64,000 nt of DNA from NBLH01 sp050296515 (GTDB taxonomy: Bacteria > Bacteroidota > Bacteroidia > Bacteroidales > NBLH01): the NCBI GenBank assembly GCA_050296515.1, contig JBNKRJ010000064.1:3984-67983 (forward strand), written 5' to 3'. The position numbers and the translations under genes were made by a program. Below are positions 17,315 to 25,320 of the stretch, one piece after another. How positions within the stretch are numbered: position 1 is the first letter of the stretch; each line of letters opens with the position of its first letter. Below the pieces are notes generated by a model. The model was not told where the DNA came from. It was given only the letters and a program-made list of their open reading frames with translations, and made no database searches.

Positions 17315-18874
17315 TTAGTTTGCTATTAACTTTCCCTTTATTTTGTCTTCGAATGCAGAGAGTGCAGCTTTGGAGCCTTCACCCATCGCAATCACTATTT
17401 GTTTGTAAGGTACAACCGAAACATCGCCTGCAGCATAAATTCCTGGTTTGGTTGTTCTACAGTGAGCATCCACAACAATTTCCCCAAATTTGTTCATTTC
17501 AACAAGGTCAGTAAACGCCTTGCTGTTTGCTACTAATCCAATTTGCACAAATACGCCATCCAGTTCAAGGGTCTCTGCTTCATCACTTTCCCTGTTTTTG
17601 TATTTTAGCGATGTAACTTTACTCCCATCACCTTCAATACTTAAAGTTTGAGCATTGGTAATAATGTTTACATGAGAAAGTTCTTTTAACTTGTCCTGAA
17701 GTATCTGGTCCCCTTTCAAATCCGGCAAAAACTCCAGTACTGTAACATGCGAAGCAATACCTGCCAGGTCAATAGCTGCCTCTAAACCGGAATTTCCCCC
17801 ACCTATTACAGCTACCCGTTTATTTTTGTAAAAAGGGCCATCGCAATGGGCACAAAACGCCACGCCAGAGCCAATGTATTCCTTTTCACCAGGTACATTT
17901 AATCTGCGCCAACTGGCTCCTGTAGCTATAACCAGTGCAGGAGCAACAAAAGTTTCATCCAGTGAAGTTTTTAAATGCTTTAAGCCATCAACTATTTGAG
18001 TGCTTTCGATCTTGCGATTTTCCAATACATCTATCTCGTATTCACCTAAATGCGAGCGTAAATTTGCGGTGAGTTTACTTCCTGTAGTTTGTGGAACTGA
18101 AATCATGTTGTCAATAGCCAATGTTTCGTTAAGCTGACCACCAACCTGTTCAGCAACAATAGCCACACTGAAGCCTTTTCTCGCAGAATAAATAGCCGCA
18201 GAAATTCCGGCAGGACCACCACCAGCTACAATCACATCATACTCTTTAGCTGCTAAATCTGAAGGACTAAAATCCGTACCTGATTTTTCCTCAATTTTGC
18301 TTAGCAATTCGCCCATAGAAGAACGCCCAACATGTAACAACTCACCGTTTACATAAACAGCTGGAACTGCCTGTATATTAAGTGCTTTAATCTCATCCTT
18401 ATTAATGGCACCATCGATAATTTCGTGGTTTATATTGGGATTGAGCATGGTCATCACGTTCAACGCCTGGGCAACATCCGGGCAATTGGTACAAGTTAAT
18501 GAGATGTAACTTTTTAATGTTATGTTGCCTTTTAAAGCTTTGATTCTTGCTGTAACAGTTTCATCGGGCAGGTTTTTACCAATACCATCCATATTAAGCA
18601 CTGCAAGTAACAATGTTGAAAACTCATGGCCCGTTGGAACCGTTCTGAAATTAATGCCTACGTCTTTTCCATTTTCAAGAACTCTGAGCGATAATTCAGT
18701 TCCCTCGGAAACATTCAGTTCAACTTTATCTGAGCAGGCTGCCACTTCAGTAAGCAGTTCAACAAGTTCATTTTTACTTGGGTGCGAAGATGCCACCTCC
18801 ACTTTAAGAGTGTAATTATTTTTCAGATTGCTAAAAAGGCTAACAACCTGGTCTTTTAAACTTTGGTCTAACAT
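17315..18874 (-). CDS. ahpF: alkyl hydroperoxide reductase subunit F
   Basis: The protein has 519 residues, the usual AhpF length. The N-terminal tandem thioredoxin-fold domain (1 to about 200) has the redox pair CTNC near residue 129. The C-terminal thioredoxin-reductase-like half has the FAD loop GGGPAGISAAIYSARKG, the redox centre CAHCDG near residues 342-346, and the NADPH loop IGGGNSGLEAAIDLAG. It takes electrons from NAD(P)H and reduces AhpC. It lies downstream of ahpC on the same strand, separated by a perfect 12-bp inverted repeat. Confidence 0.96.
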   Translation of the reverse strand: MLDQSLKDQVVSLFSNLKNNYTLKVEVASSHPSKNELVELLTEVAACSDKVELNVSEGTELSLRVLENGKDVGINFRTVPTGHEFSTLLLAVLNMDGIGKNLPDETVTARIKALKGNITLKSYISLTCTNCPDVAQALNVMTMLNPNINHEIIDGAINKDEIKALNIQAVPAVYVNGELLHVGRSSMGELLSKIEEKSGTDFSPSDLAAKEYDVIVAGGGPAGISAAIYSARKGFSVAIVAEQVGGQLNETLAIDNMISVPQTTGSKLTANLRSHLGEYEIDVLENRKIESTQIVDGLKHLKTSLDETFVAPALVIATGASWRRLNVPGEKEYIGSGVAFCAHCDGPFYKNKRVAVIGGGNSGLEAAIDLAGIASHVTVLEFLPDLKGDQILQDKLKELSHVNIITNAQTLSIEGDGSKVTSLKYKNRESDEAETLELDGVFVQIGLVANSKAFTDLVEMNKFGEIVVDAHCRTTKPGIYAAGDVSVVPYKQIVIAMGEGSKAALSAFEDKIKGKLIAN

Positions 18875-18990
18875 GATGTTTGCGATTAAATATTGGAAAT
18901 TAAAACTTCGTAATTAGCAGATATTGAACTAATTACCGGATGCGAGCTTTAAATTAGCTAGAGTGTTAGTTTTAGATTGAGAAGAGAAGA

Positions 18991-19040
18991 AAGTTTCGAC
19001 TTTGTTTAAAATGATGTCAGACAATACGAAGTCGAAACTT
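18991..19040 (-). terminator. hairpin between ahpC and ahpF
   Basis: AAGTTTCGACTT (18991-19002) and AAGTCGAAACTT (19029-19040) form a perfect 12-bp inverted repeat with a 26-nt loop, about 20 bp after the ahpC stop. In the ahpC direction it is followed by a T/C-rich run. It may act as a partial terminator or mRNA processing site that keeps ahpF below ahpC. Confidence 0.6.
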
Positions 19041-19060
19041 TTTTTGAAGCAACTTGCCTC

Positions 19061-19624
19061 TTATATTTTACCTACAAGGTCAATACCTGGCTTAAGAGTT
19101 TCTTTACCTTTCTCCCATTTTGCAGGACAAACTTCTGATGGGTGCTCAGCAACAAACTGAAGAGCCTGTAAGCGACGTAATAATTCGTCAGCGTTACGAC
19201 CAACGTTTCCTGCAATCACTTCGTAAGCAACTATCTCGCCTTGTGGGTTTACGATAAATGTTCCACGCTCAGCCAATCCAACTTCTTCAATCATTACTTC
19301 AAAACCTCTTGATAAAACACCAGTTGGGTCTGCCAACATAGGGTATTGAATCTTCTTGATAGTTTCTGACGCATCTTTCCATGCTTTGTGCACGAAATGG
19401 GTGTCTGTTGAAACTGAATAAACTTCACAACCAGCAGCTTTAAACTCGCTGTACTTGTTTGCTAAATCTTCAAGCTCAGTAGGGCATACAAAAGTAAAAT
19501 CAGCAGGATAAAAGAAAAATACTGACCATTTTCCTAGTACATCTTGCTTGCTAATAGTTTTAAAATCATCGTTTACGAAAGCTTCAACTTTAAAATCTAC
19601 GATTTGTTTTCCAATTTGTGACAT
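19061..19624 (-). CDS. ahpC: alkyl hydroperoxide reductase subunit C (2-Cys peroxiredoxin)
   Basis: The protein has 187 residues. The peroxidatic cysteine is in DFTFVCPTELEDLA (near residue 48) and the resolving cysteine in SEVCPAKWEKG (near residue 168). Together they mark a typical 2-Cys peroxiredoxin of the AhpC class, full length. It reduces hydrogen peroxide, organic peroxides and peroxynitrite, and is recycled by AhpF encoded downstream. A strong promoter with an inverted-repeat operator lies upstream. Confidence 0.97.
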   Translation of the reverse strand: MSQIGKQIVDFKVEAFVNDDFKTISKQDVLGKWSVFFFYPADFTFVCPTELEDLANKYSEFKAAGCEVYSVSTDTHFVHKAWKDASETIKKIQYPMLADPTGVLSRGFEVMIEEVGLAERGTFIVNPQGEIVAYEVIAGNVGRNADELLRRLQALQFVAEHPSEVCPAKWEKGKETLKPGIDLVGKI

Positions 19625-19682
19625 AGTAAAAATTTTTAGTGTTAATTATTATTTTTAAAAAAAATTTTGCTGTTGTTTGAGA

Positions 19683-19714
19683 CAAAAGTAAGGCACTTGT
19701 CAATATAAATCAAA
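19683..19714 (-). promoter_or_regulatory. ahpC promoter
   Basis: On the minus strand TTTG (19711-19714), 20 bases, then TACTTTTG (19683-19690): a clear −33/−7 pair. The dyad at 19697-19742 overlaps and extends upstream of the −33 box. Confidence 0.6.
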
Positions 19715-19742
19715 TAGATAGTTTTTATCTCGCTATTGACAA
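19697..19742. promoter_or_regulatory. inverted-repeat operator, candidate OxyR site
   Basis: TTGTCAATA (19697-19705) and TATTGACAA (19734-19742) are a perfect 9-bp inverted repeat. Within it AATAG (19713-19717) and CTATT (19733-19737) flank AGAT/ATCT. ATAG/CTAT half-sites just upstream of the −33 are the layout expected of an OxyR-type activator. The half-site spacing differs from the enteric consensus, so the regulator identity is inferred. Confidence 0.5.
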
Positions 19743-19969
19743 AACTTATACCCATTGATTATCAGTCTTTTCATTGCAAAAACCTCATCAAGTAATCTAT
19801 AAAATTCTTTTTTGGCTGTATCTAATACACCAATTCTATACCACAACTTAAAACTAAGAACATGAACTAAAATTTAGATTTTGGATTACTTATTCTCAGA
19901 CTTTCCGTTGGAATATTAATGTTTTTCCATGGGATTGCTAAAATTGTCATGAAAAATACCGAACACAAA

Positions 19970-20725
19970 CTATTTAAACCTTAAAATTAAACCAAAGCTA
20001 AAATTAGAAGTAGCATAAGAAATAGTTGTTTTCTCAACTTCCTCATTCGCTGTTCTGCCAAGCAAATCGGCTTCTGTTTTTCGGTATTCAATTTCGGGGT
20101 TCGATATGGAGTAATGGTAGGAGAACTGAATTCCTACTTTTCGCTTAATATTTATCGGATAAAAGTAGCTTACCCTGATACCTGGAACTAAATCAAACCT
20201 TGTGGTTGCTTTTTTTACATAATTGATACTTTTTACAAGGCCATTATCGTCCCAGAAATAGATATCAGCGTAGTAAGGCCCGATGGTTTTACTGTATCTG
20301 ATAAGAAATTCCGGTTCTATATATAAATCTTTGAAATTAACATAGTAAGAAAGGCCTGCAAAAACGGGAATATCTCTAACCATGTCTGACATATATACAC
20401 TTACACTATCATTGATGTTTTGCTCTTTGATCTCATTTTTAAACTTTTTAGAATTTAACAGGTACTTATAATGCCCAAACCCCAAATTGAAACCAAAATG
20501 TTTGTAATAAGCAGCTCCGGCTAATTCAAATCCTGGGTTACTAACCGATTTAGAGGCTATATTCAAAAAAGCAGGGCTCTCAGCACTTTGTTCAGCCTCC
20601 TGTGGAATGTTTAAGCCAATACTCAAATGTCCGCTAAACTCCCATTCTTCTCCTTTTTTACGCTGGCTAAATGCCTGAAAATTAATTAATAACACGAAAA
20701 TCACTATGCTTAACCGATACAGCAT
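19970..20725 (-). CDS. outer-membrane beta-barrel protein, hypothetical
   Basis: The protein has 251 residues with a signal peptide (LSIVIFVLLINFQAFSQRKK). Amphipathic strands alternate through the rest and it ends SFGLILRFK with a terminal aromatic, typical of 8-12-stranded porin-like barrels of Bacteroidota (PorT/OmpW-like). No function can be assigned. Its start codon overlaps the stop of the upstream lipoprotein gene by one base (TAATG), indicating translational coupling and a two-gene unit. Confidence 0.65.
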   Translation of the reverse strand: MLYRLSIVIFVLLINFQAFSQRKKGEEWEFSGHLSIGLNIPQEAEQSAESPAFLNIASKSVSNPGFELAGAAYYKHFGFNLGFGHYKYLLNSKKFKNEIKEQNINDSVSVYMSDMVRDIPVFAGLSYYVNFKDLYIEPEFLIRYSKTIGPYYADIYFWDDNGLVKSINYVKKATTRFDLVPGIRVSYFYPINIKRKVGIQFSYHYSISNPEIEYRKTEADLLGRTANEEVEKTTISYATSNFSFGLILRFK

Positions 20726-21303
20726 TATTGTAATTTTAAGGTGAGTGTTTCAGTAGTGTCAGATAATTCGCGATCATCTGCGAGAGTTACCAGTATCATA
20801 AATTGCCCGTTGATCTCCTTGTCAAAACCTTCTTTCAAGGTTAAATCAAAATATTCAATTGGCTTTGAGCTTTCCTGGTTGATTACAGCAGGTAAATCAA
20901 AAACTTCCATTTTATTGCCCAAATCATAATTAAGTGCAGCTTCAAAAAGGTAAGTAACAACACTTCTTACAGGCAGACCATTTTCTGCTGTTACTAAAAG
21001 CACATCAATGTCATCTACCTTATCAATAATTAAGTACTTGCCTGAGCAATCATTCGCATAAGCATAATCAAATAGTTTTGGAACACGAATCTTTGAGTCC
21101 GCTGATTTTGAACTTAATAAATGCACACGCATACTGAATTCACTCTGATTAATGGTTGTCTCTGCAACAGGTTCGCCATTTGAATATTGTTGTATGATGA
21201 CATCCTGCCACTTGTAGCGGAATCCCTCATCGCAACATGCATGAATTACCAGTAACAGTATACTTCCCAATCCCAACACAATAAACAATTTAGCCCTGGT
21301 CAT
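20725..21303 (-). CDS. hypothetical lipoprotein (DUF5034-like)
   Basis: The protein has 192 residues. The N-terminus LGSILLLVIHACCDEGFRY has a lipobox-like Cys near residue 23, followed by mixed beta-strands. The opening CCDEGFRYKW and the ending LADDRELSDTTETLTLKL recall the Bacteroidota DUF5034 lipoproteins; this assignment is from memory of the family pattern and is tentative. It is coupled to the beta-barrel gene downstream, so the two may form an outer-membrane pair. TATATTTG on the minus strand at 21336-21343 is a likely −7 box. Confidence 0.6.
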   Translation of the reverse strand: MTRAKLFIVLGLGSILLLVIHACCDEGFRYKWQDVIIQQYSNGEPVAETTINQSEFSMRVHLLSSKSADSKIRVPKLFDYAYANDCSGKYLIIDKVDDIDVLLVTAENGLPVRSVVTYLFEAALNYDLGNKMEVFDLPAVINQESSKPIEYFDLTLKEGFDKEINGQFMILVTLADDRELSDTTETLTLKLQ

Positions 21304-21335
21304 TTAATACTTTTTTAGATAAAGGTTTTATAAAT

Positions 21336-21343
21336 CAAATATA
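21336..21343 (-). promoter_or_regulatory. −7 box for the lipoprotein/barrel pair
   Basis: TATATTTG on the minus strand, 33 bp before the start codon at 21303. No good −33 element was found. Confidence 0.4.
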
Positions 21344-21424
21344 CCAAATTAGAACGGAAACAGAGAGAGATTAGTATTCGATTTCTTTGAATGGGAATAT
21401 TCAATAGTAGCATTACGTATATCT

Positions 21425-22042
21425 TCACTTCACTGCCTTTATCACCATGTTTTTTATGAGAACTTCCCCGTTTGTTAACAATCCCAGGATACCTTTGGTG
21501 CTTAAGTTTTCATCTTTCAGTGAATAATCTAAAGTTTTATTACTGTTTAATTTAACTACCAAAAGTTTATTGCTATAAGTAATTTTTAGATTGTTCCAGG
21601 TATTGTTTCTTAATTCAATGGGTATGGTTTCAATTGTCGGGCCGCCGCCAGGCCTACCCTCAGTTACTTGGGCAAATTCTCCTCTGCCTATTTTTACAGC
21701 GTGTTCAATTTCATATAAATAAACTCGGATGTATTTGTCTTCATCAATATTAAGCATTAATTCGAATAATGAGGCATTTACCATATTTACATCTAAATCA
21801 ATCTCATAATTTCGAGGCAACGAATCCTTTAACAGCAGCACTCCCCAATCCATGTTTCCGCCATTTCCTTCTATCATCCCATTATTTGCTTTCCAGTTTT
21901 GAGTTAGTATCTTCCAATGGGCATTGAGCTTATCATCTTGCTTGTAAATAATTTCTGAAGAATGTTTAAAAATAATGCAAGAAGTAAATGAAAGAACAAT
22001 GACGAATATGGTTACTTTATTTATGTTGCCTAAATTCTTCAT
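21425..22042 (-). CDS. hypothetical lipoprotein with concanavalin-like (LamG/DUF1080-type) fold
   Basis: The protein has 205 residues. A lipoprotein signal (TIFVIVLSFTSCIIF) puts the acylated Cys near residue 22. The rest has the pattern of a family-16/DUF1080-like jelly roll: HWKILTQNWKANNGMIEGNG, YEIDLDVNMVNASLFELML, NNTWNNLKITYSNKLLVVKL. Such domains bind or cleave glycans, but no catalytic residues are recognisable in this short version. It lies 16 bp downstream of panE and may be read from the same transcript. Confidence 0.6.
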   Translation of the reverse strand: MKNLGNINKVTIFVIVLSFTSCIIFKHSSEIIYKQDDKLNAHWKILTQNWKANNGMIEGNGGNMDWGVLLLKDSLPRNYEIDLDVNMVNASLFELMLNIDEDKYIRVYLYEIEHAVKIGRGEFAQVTEGRPGGGPTIETIPIELRNNTWNNLKITYSNKLLVVKLNSNKTLDYSLKDENLSTKGILGLLTNGEVLIKNMVIKAVK

Positions 22043-22058
22043 ATATCTTATATTTATG

Positions 22059-22979
22059 TCATTTTCTGGCTTTTAGCTCCACTGGTAAAACACAGTTGTA
22101 AACAAACTGATTGACAGGTGTTTCCACTCCGTATTTTTCACCAAGCCGCACAACAGTTCCGTTTTGATATTCAATTTCGGAAGGTCTTCTTTCCCAAACA
22201 TCACGGGTTAAAGATGAAGTTGAATCATAAGGGAAAGTATCGATAAATGAAACTGTTTTATCAACAAAATCAGACGCAATATTTATTCCAATTTTTTGAG
22301 AAAGTTTGTATATCTCCTTCAGTAAATCAATCATCATTAGTCGGGTTTCTTTTAAATCTCTCAGTTCTCCATAGGTTGTGTTACTTACTGCCAATAATCC
22401 ACTTACGCAAATGGCAATGAATTTTTTCCATAACTCAGCTTCAATATCATTAGACATTTTTGAATTTATTCCAGCGTTATCAAAGATGGTTTTCATCTCT
22501 TTTGTTCTGGCAGATTCTGATTTATCCAGCTCTCCAAAAACAATTGTTGGATTTACTCCAAAATGATTAATTACTCCCGGTGATTCTATTTTGCTAATTA
22601 TTCGGCACAATCCGCCAAGTATATTTGATTTGTTAATGCTTACACTTAACTCTTCAGCAGCTAAAACTCCATTTTGTAAAGGAAGTACAATGCTGTTAGA
22701 ATGAATTATTTTTTTTAATTCATCACGAATCTCTTTTATTTGCCATGCTTTAACTCCTAGAATAACTAAATCTGGTGCTTTAATTTCGGAGATTTTATCA
22801 GTTGCAGTAAATTTTTGAACATGAAAATCTCCATCAATACTTTTGATTTTTAATCCTTTAGTTTTTAGAGCTTGTAAATGTTCTCCTCTTGCTAAAAATG
22901 TTACGTCATATCCGGCATTAGCTAATTTAGCTCCAAAAAAACCACCAACGCCACCTGTTCCTATTATTGCAATTTTCAC
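22059..22979 (-). CDS. panE: 2-dehydropantoate 2-reductase (PanE/ApbA family)
   Basis: The protein has 306 residues. The N-terminal NADP-binding fold has IGTGGVGGFFGAKLANAGYD; LQNGVLAAEEL and the C-terminal helical domain with LWKKFIAICVSG and SSLTRDVWERRPSEIEYQNG carry the family Lys and Ser/Glu residues. It reduces ketopantoate to pantoate for pantothenate and CoA synthesis, although paralogues act on other ketoacids. The start codon is GTG at 22979 and lies inside the end of repeat A copy 2 (TTTTCAC on the plus strand), so the repeat forms its upstream region. Confidence 0.88.
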   Translation of the reverse strand: MKIAIIGTGGVGGFFGAKLANAGYDVTFLARGEHLQALKTKGLKIKSIDGDFHVQKFTATDKISEIKAPDLVILGVKAWQIKEIRDELKKIIHSNSIVLPLQNGVLAAEELSVSINKSNILGGLCRIISKIESPGVINHFGVNPTIVFGELDKSESARTKEMKTIFDNAGINSKMSNDIEAELWKKFIAICVSGLLAVSNTTYGELRDLKETRLMMIDLLKEIYKLSQKIGINIASDFVDKTVSFIDTFPYDSTSSLTRDVWERRPSEIEYQNGTVVRLGEKYGVETPVNQFVYNCVLPVELKARK

Positions 22980-23215
22980 TTGTTTAAATTTTAGTTAAGT
23001 AATTGATATTTATTCACTTTTCTTAAACTATTTATATGGAGTTCATGAGCTTGCTTCGCAAGGTTAAAGATATTCTTTTATAGGGCGATTATTCGCTTCG
23101 CTCATGAGATCTCTTCGTTAAGTTAAATTTCTTTATAAACCCCGAAGGGCTCAGTGTAAGCTAATCCCTCTGCGCCTCCGCTAAAGCTTCAGCGGCACGC
23201 GGAATGAGGGTTTCA
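22973..23215 (+). repeat. dispersed repeat A, copy 2
   Basis: About 243 bp, closely matching copy 3 at 49031-49273 along its length and copy 1 at 1411-1619 apart from an internal deletion. It contains the hairpin CTTGCTTCGCAAG, the CCGCTAAAGCTTCAGCGG palindrome (23178-23195) and GCACGCGGAATGAGGG. Its left end overlaps the first codons of panE. Confidence 0.92.
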
Positions 23216-23593
23216 CTTGTTTATTTTTTTGATTGTTCTAATTTGTTGAATGTAATTTCCTTATTGAGTTTTTATTTTTTATTATCAAGAAAAATTAATT
23301 TCTTTTTTGCGACTATTCTATAATTTAAAAGTAACATTATCTTAATAATTTCCCAAGGGTTATTTAACTATATGGGCGATAAACACCATTTCTTACTGTT
23401 TATTTAATATTGAGTCGGGCTTATCAACAGCAATGGTTCTAACATCACATGAAAAGTGTCATTGATAAAAAGAAACATAATTAAAACATGGAAACCTTGA
23501 AATCGGAAATTACTTTTCATAAGTTTGCCGTGCCTTCCAAACATCAAATAACCTTAAAAATATAAAACTAAAATAAATAAAAACGAAGTTTCT
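23216..23593. other. 378-bp gap upstream of the CapD-like gene
   Basis: AT-rich. Apart from the promoter at 23497-23527 nothing was recognised. Confidence 0.5.
23497..23527 (+). promoter_or_regulatory. promoter of the CapD-like gene
   Basis: CTTG (23497-23500), exactly 19 bases, then TAAGTTTG (23520-23527): one of the best matches to the Bacteroidota consensus in this window. The leader to the ATG at 23594 is about 60 nt. Confidence 0.65.
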
Positions 23594-24802
23594 ATGAATG
23601 AAAACACAGTCCAGGAAATCTTGAAAAGGATCACCGGAAGAGCAGACAACATGTTTAAAAAAGATCTTGTAAAACACAGAGATGAAATTTCAGCAAAGGT
23701 TGACAATAAGTCCGCTCTGGTAATTGGGGGAGCAGGGTCAATCGGCTCGCAGTTTATAAAACAGTTGCTTTATTTTAAAATTAAAAGACTTTATGTTGTT
23801 GATATTAGTGAAAATGGATTAGCAGAACTGGTTCGGGATATTCGGAGTTCAAATTATGAATATCTTCCGAAAATTGTAACCTACCCTATTGATTTTTCTT
23901 CACCTCTGTTTGAGAAAATATGGAGAAATGAAGGGCCTTTTGAAATAGTTGCCAATTTTGCAGCTCACAAACATGTAAGAAGCGCAAAAGACGAATACGC
24001 TATTGAAGCGATGTTTGAAAACAATTTTGTGAATGCATATAAATTACTAAAACTGCTGGATGAAAAACCTCCGGAGAGATTCTTTTGTGTTTCTACTGAT
24101 AAGGCGGCAAACCCTGTGAGTATTATGGGAGCAACGAAAAGGTTGATGGAAGATGTAATCTTTTCGTATAAAAATAATTTTCATATTACAACTGCCCGCT
24201 TTGCAAATGTTGCTTTTTCAAATGGAAGCTTGTTAAATAGCTATATTAACAGGTACGAAAAAGGACAACCTATTGTTTGCCCTAAAGATATTAGTCGGTA
24301 TTTTGTCACCCCAACTGAGTCTGGTACTCTGTGCTTATTGGCCTGTGTTTTAGGGAAAACTGGTGAAACTTTTATTCCTGAGTTATCTGAAGAAAAAAGC
24401 CTAATTCCATTGAAAAATACGGTTGAGGCTTTTTTTGATGTTCTACACAAGGACATTGATTATTGTTCTAATGAACAGGAAGCTCTTAAGAAAGCTGAAC
24501 AGTTTAGAACTGGCAACCAAACGAAATACCCTGTGTTTTTGTTTGAAACTAATACATCAGGTGAAAAGCCTTATGAAGAATTTTTTGCTGAAGGGGATGA
24601 AGTTATTTATAACCGATTCTCTATGATAAATGTTATTAAACCTCATTTAAATGGTTCGTATAGTCCTGAAGAAATACTAGAGGAAACTGATGAACTGTTT
24701 AGCCATGATGTTACAAAAAAACGAATAATTGATTTTCTGGATCAACAAATTCCTGATTTTTCTTATATCGACAAAGGAATGTCATTAGACCAAAAAATGT
24801 AA
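23594..24802 (+). CDS. CapD/FlaA1-like nucleotide-sugar 4,6-dehydratase family SDR
   Basis: The protein has 402 residues. It is an extended SDR with the NAD(P) loop VIGGAGSIGSQFI near residue 42, NFAAHKHVRSAKDEYA, and the STDKAANPVSIMGATKR block. There MGATK replaces the usual YxxxK, as in UDP-GlcNAc 4,6-dehydratases (inverting FlaA1/PseB or CapD type). It probably modifies UDP-N-acetylhexosamine for a surface glycan. It is longer than PseB-type enzymes by about 70 C-terminal residues. No other glycan genes are adjacent; the flanks are repeat A and an OmpA fragment, suggesting transfer or loss of a larger cluster. Confidence 0.82.
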   Translation: MNENTVQEILKRITGRADNMFKKDLVKHRDEISAKVDNKSALVIGGAGSIGSQFIKQLLYFKIKRLYVVDISENGLAELVRDIRSSNYEYLPKIVTYPIDFSSPLFEKIWRNEGPFEIVANFAAHKHVRSAKDEYAIEAMFENNFVNAYKLLKLLDEKPPERFFCVSTDKAANPVSIMGATKRLMEDVIFSYKNNFHITTARFANVAFSNGSLLNSYINRYEKGQPIVCPKDISRYFVTPTESGTLCLLACVLGKTGETFIPELSEEKSLIPLKNTVEAFFDVLHKDIDYCSNEQEALKKAEQFRTGNQTKYPVFLFETNTSGEKPYEEFFAEGDEVIYNRFSMINVIKPHLNGSYSPEEILEETDELFSHDVTKKRIIDFLDQQIPDFSYIDKGMSLDQKM

Positions 24803-24920
24803 TAATCTTTAAATTAGGTTTCTAATGTATGAGCTTGTTCTAATATTATCAGAATGAGTTTTTTAAGTGAAAATAATTAAGACAGACAGTTGACCAGGGT
24901 ATTGCTCATTACTGTATAAT

Positions 24921-25211
24921 TTATAAAATTAAAAATTCTACCCTTCGGTTTAGCTGCCTGCCTTCATCCGTATTATTCTTAGCAATTGGCTTGCTTTCAC
25001 CATAACCTCTAAAGTTTATCTGATCCGGTTTTACCCCATGTTCCAGCTTCCATTGATGGACGCTTTCTCCCCTGCAAAATACTTCATACATTCTTTTGTC
25101 TTCACGGGGCAATACCCAGCGGACCAGTTGGGTGGTGTGATCTACATTATTATTCCATAACTCGTACATTTTTTCGAGCAGCCTGGTAACAGGGTTGTTT
25201 TGTTTATTCAT
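24921..25211 (-). CDS. chimeric small protein ending in a truncated OmpA domain
   Basis: The protein has 96 residues. The C-terminal half (about 50-96) is the end of an OmpA peptidoglycan-binding domain: GYGESKPIAKNNTDEGRQLN is nearly identical to GYGETKPIADNNTDEGRQLN of the full OmpA-PD40 protein at 33097-34638, and the DNA is also highly similar there. The N-terminal half (LLEKMYELWNNNVDHTTQLV) is unrelated and not recognised. The OmpA part lacks the first strands, so it is probably a deletion fusion or gene-conversion product. It lies 109 bp downstream of tssD on the same strand and may be a remnant of a type VI-associated gene. Confidence 0.5.
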   Translation of the reverse strand: MNKQNNPVTRLLEKMYELWNNNVDHTTQLVRWVLPREDKRMYEVFCRGESVHQWKLEHGVKPDQINFRGYGESKPIAKNNTDEGRQLNRRVEFLIL

Positions 25212-25320
25212 AAAACTATGGGGTTGTGGTTGGTGAAAACGGGCGGGGATCCCATTTTGTACTTAAAAAAAACAGGACAGCGGATACTTTTTGTACCCGC
25301 CGCCAACCAATTAGATGGTC

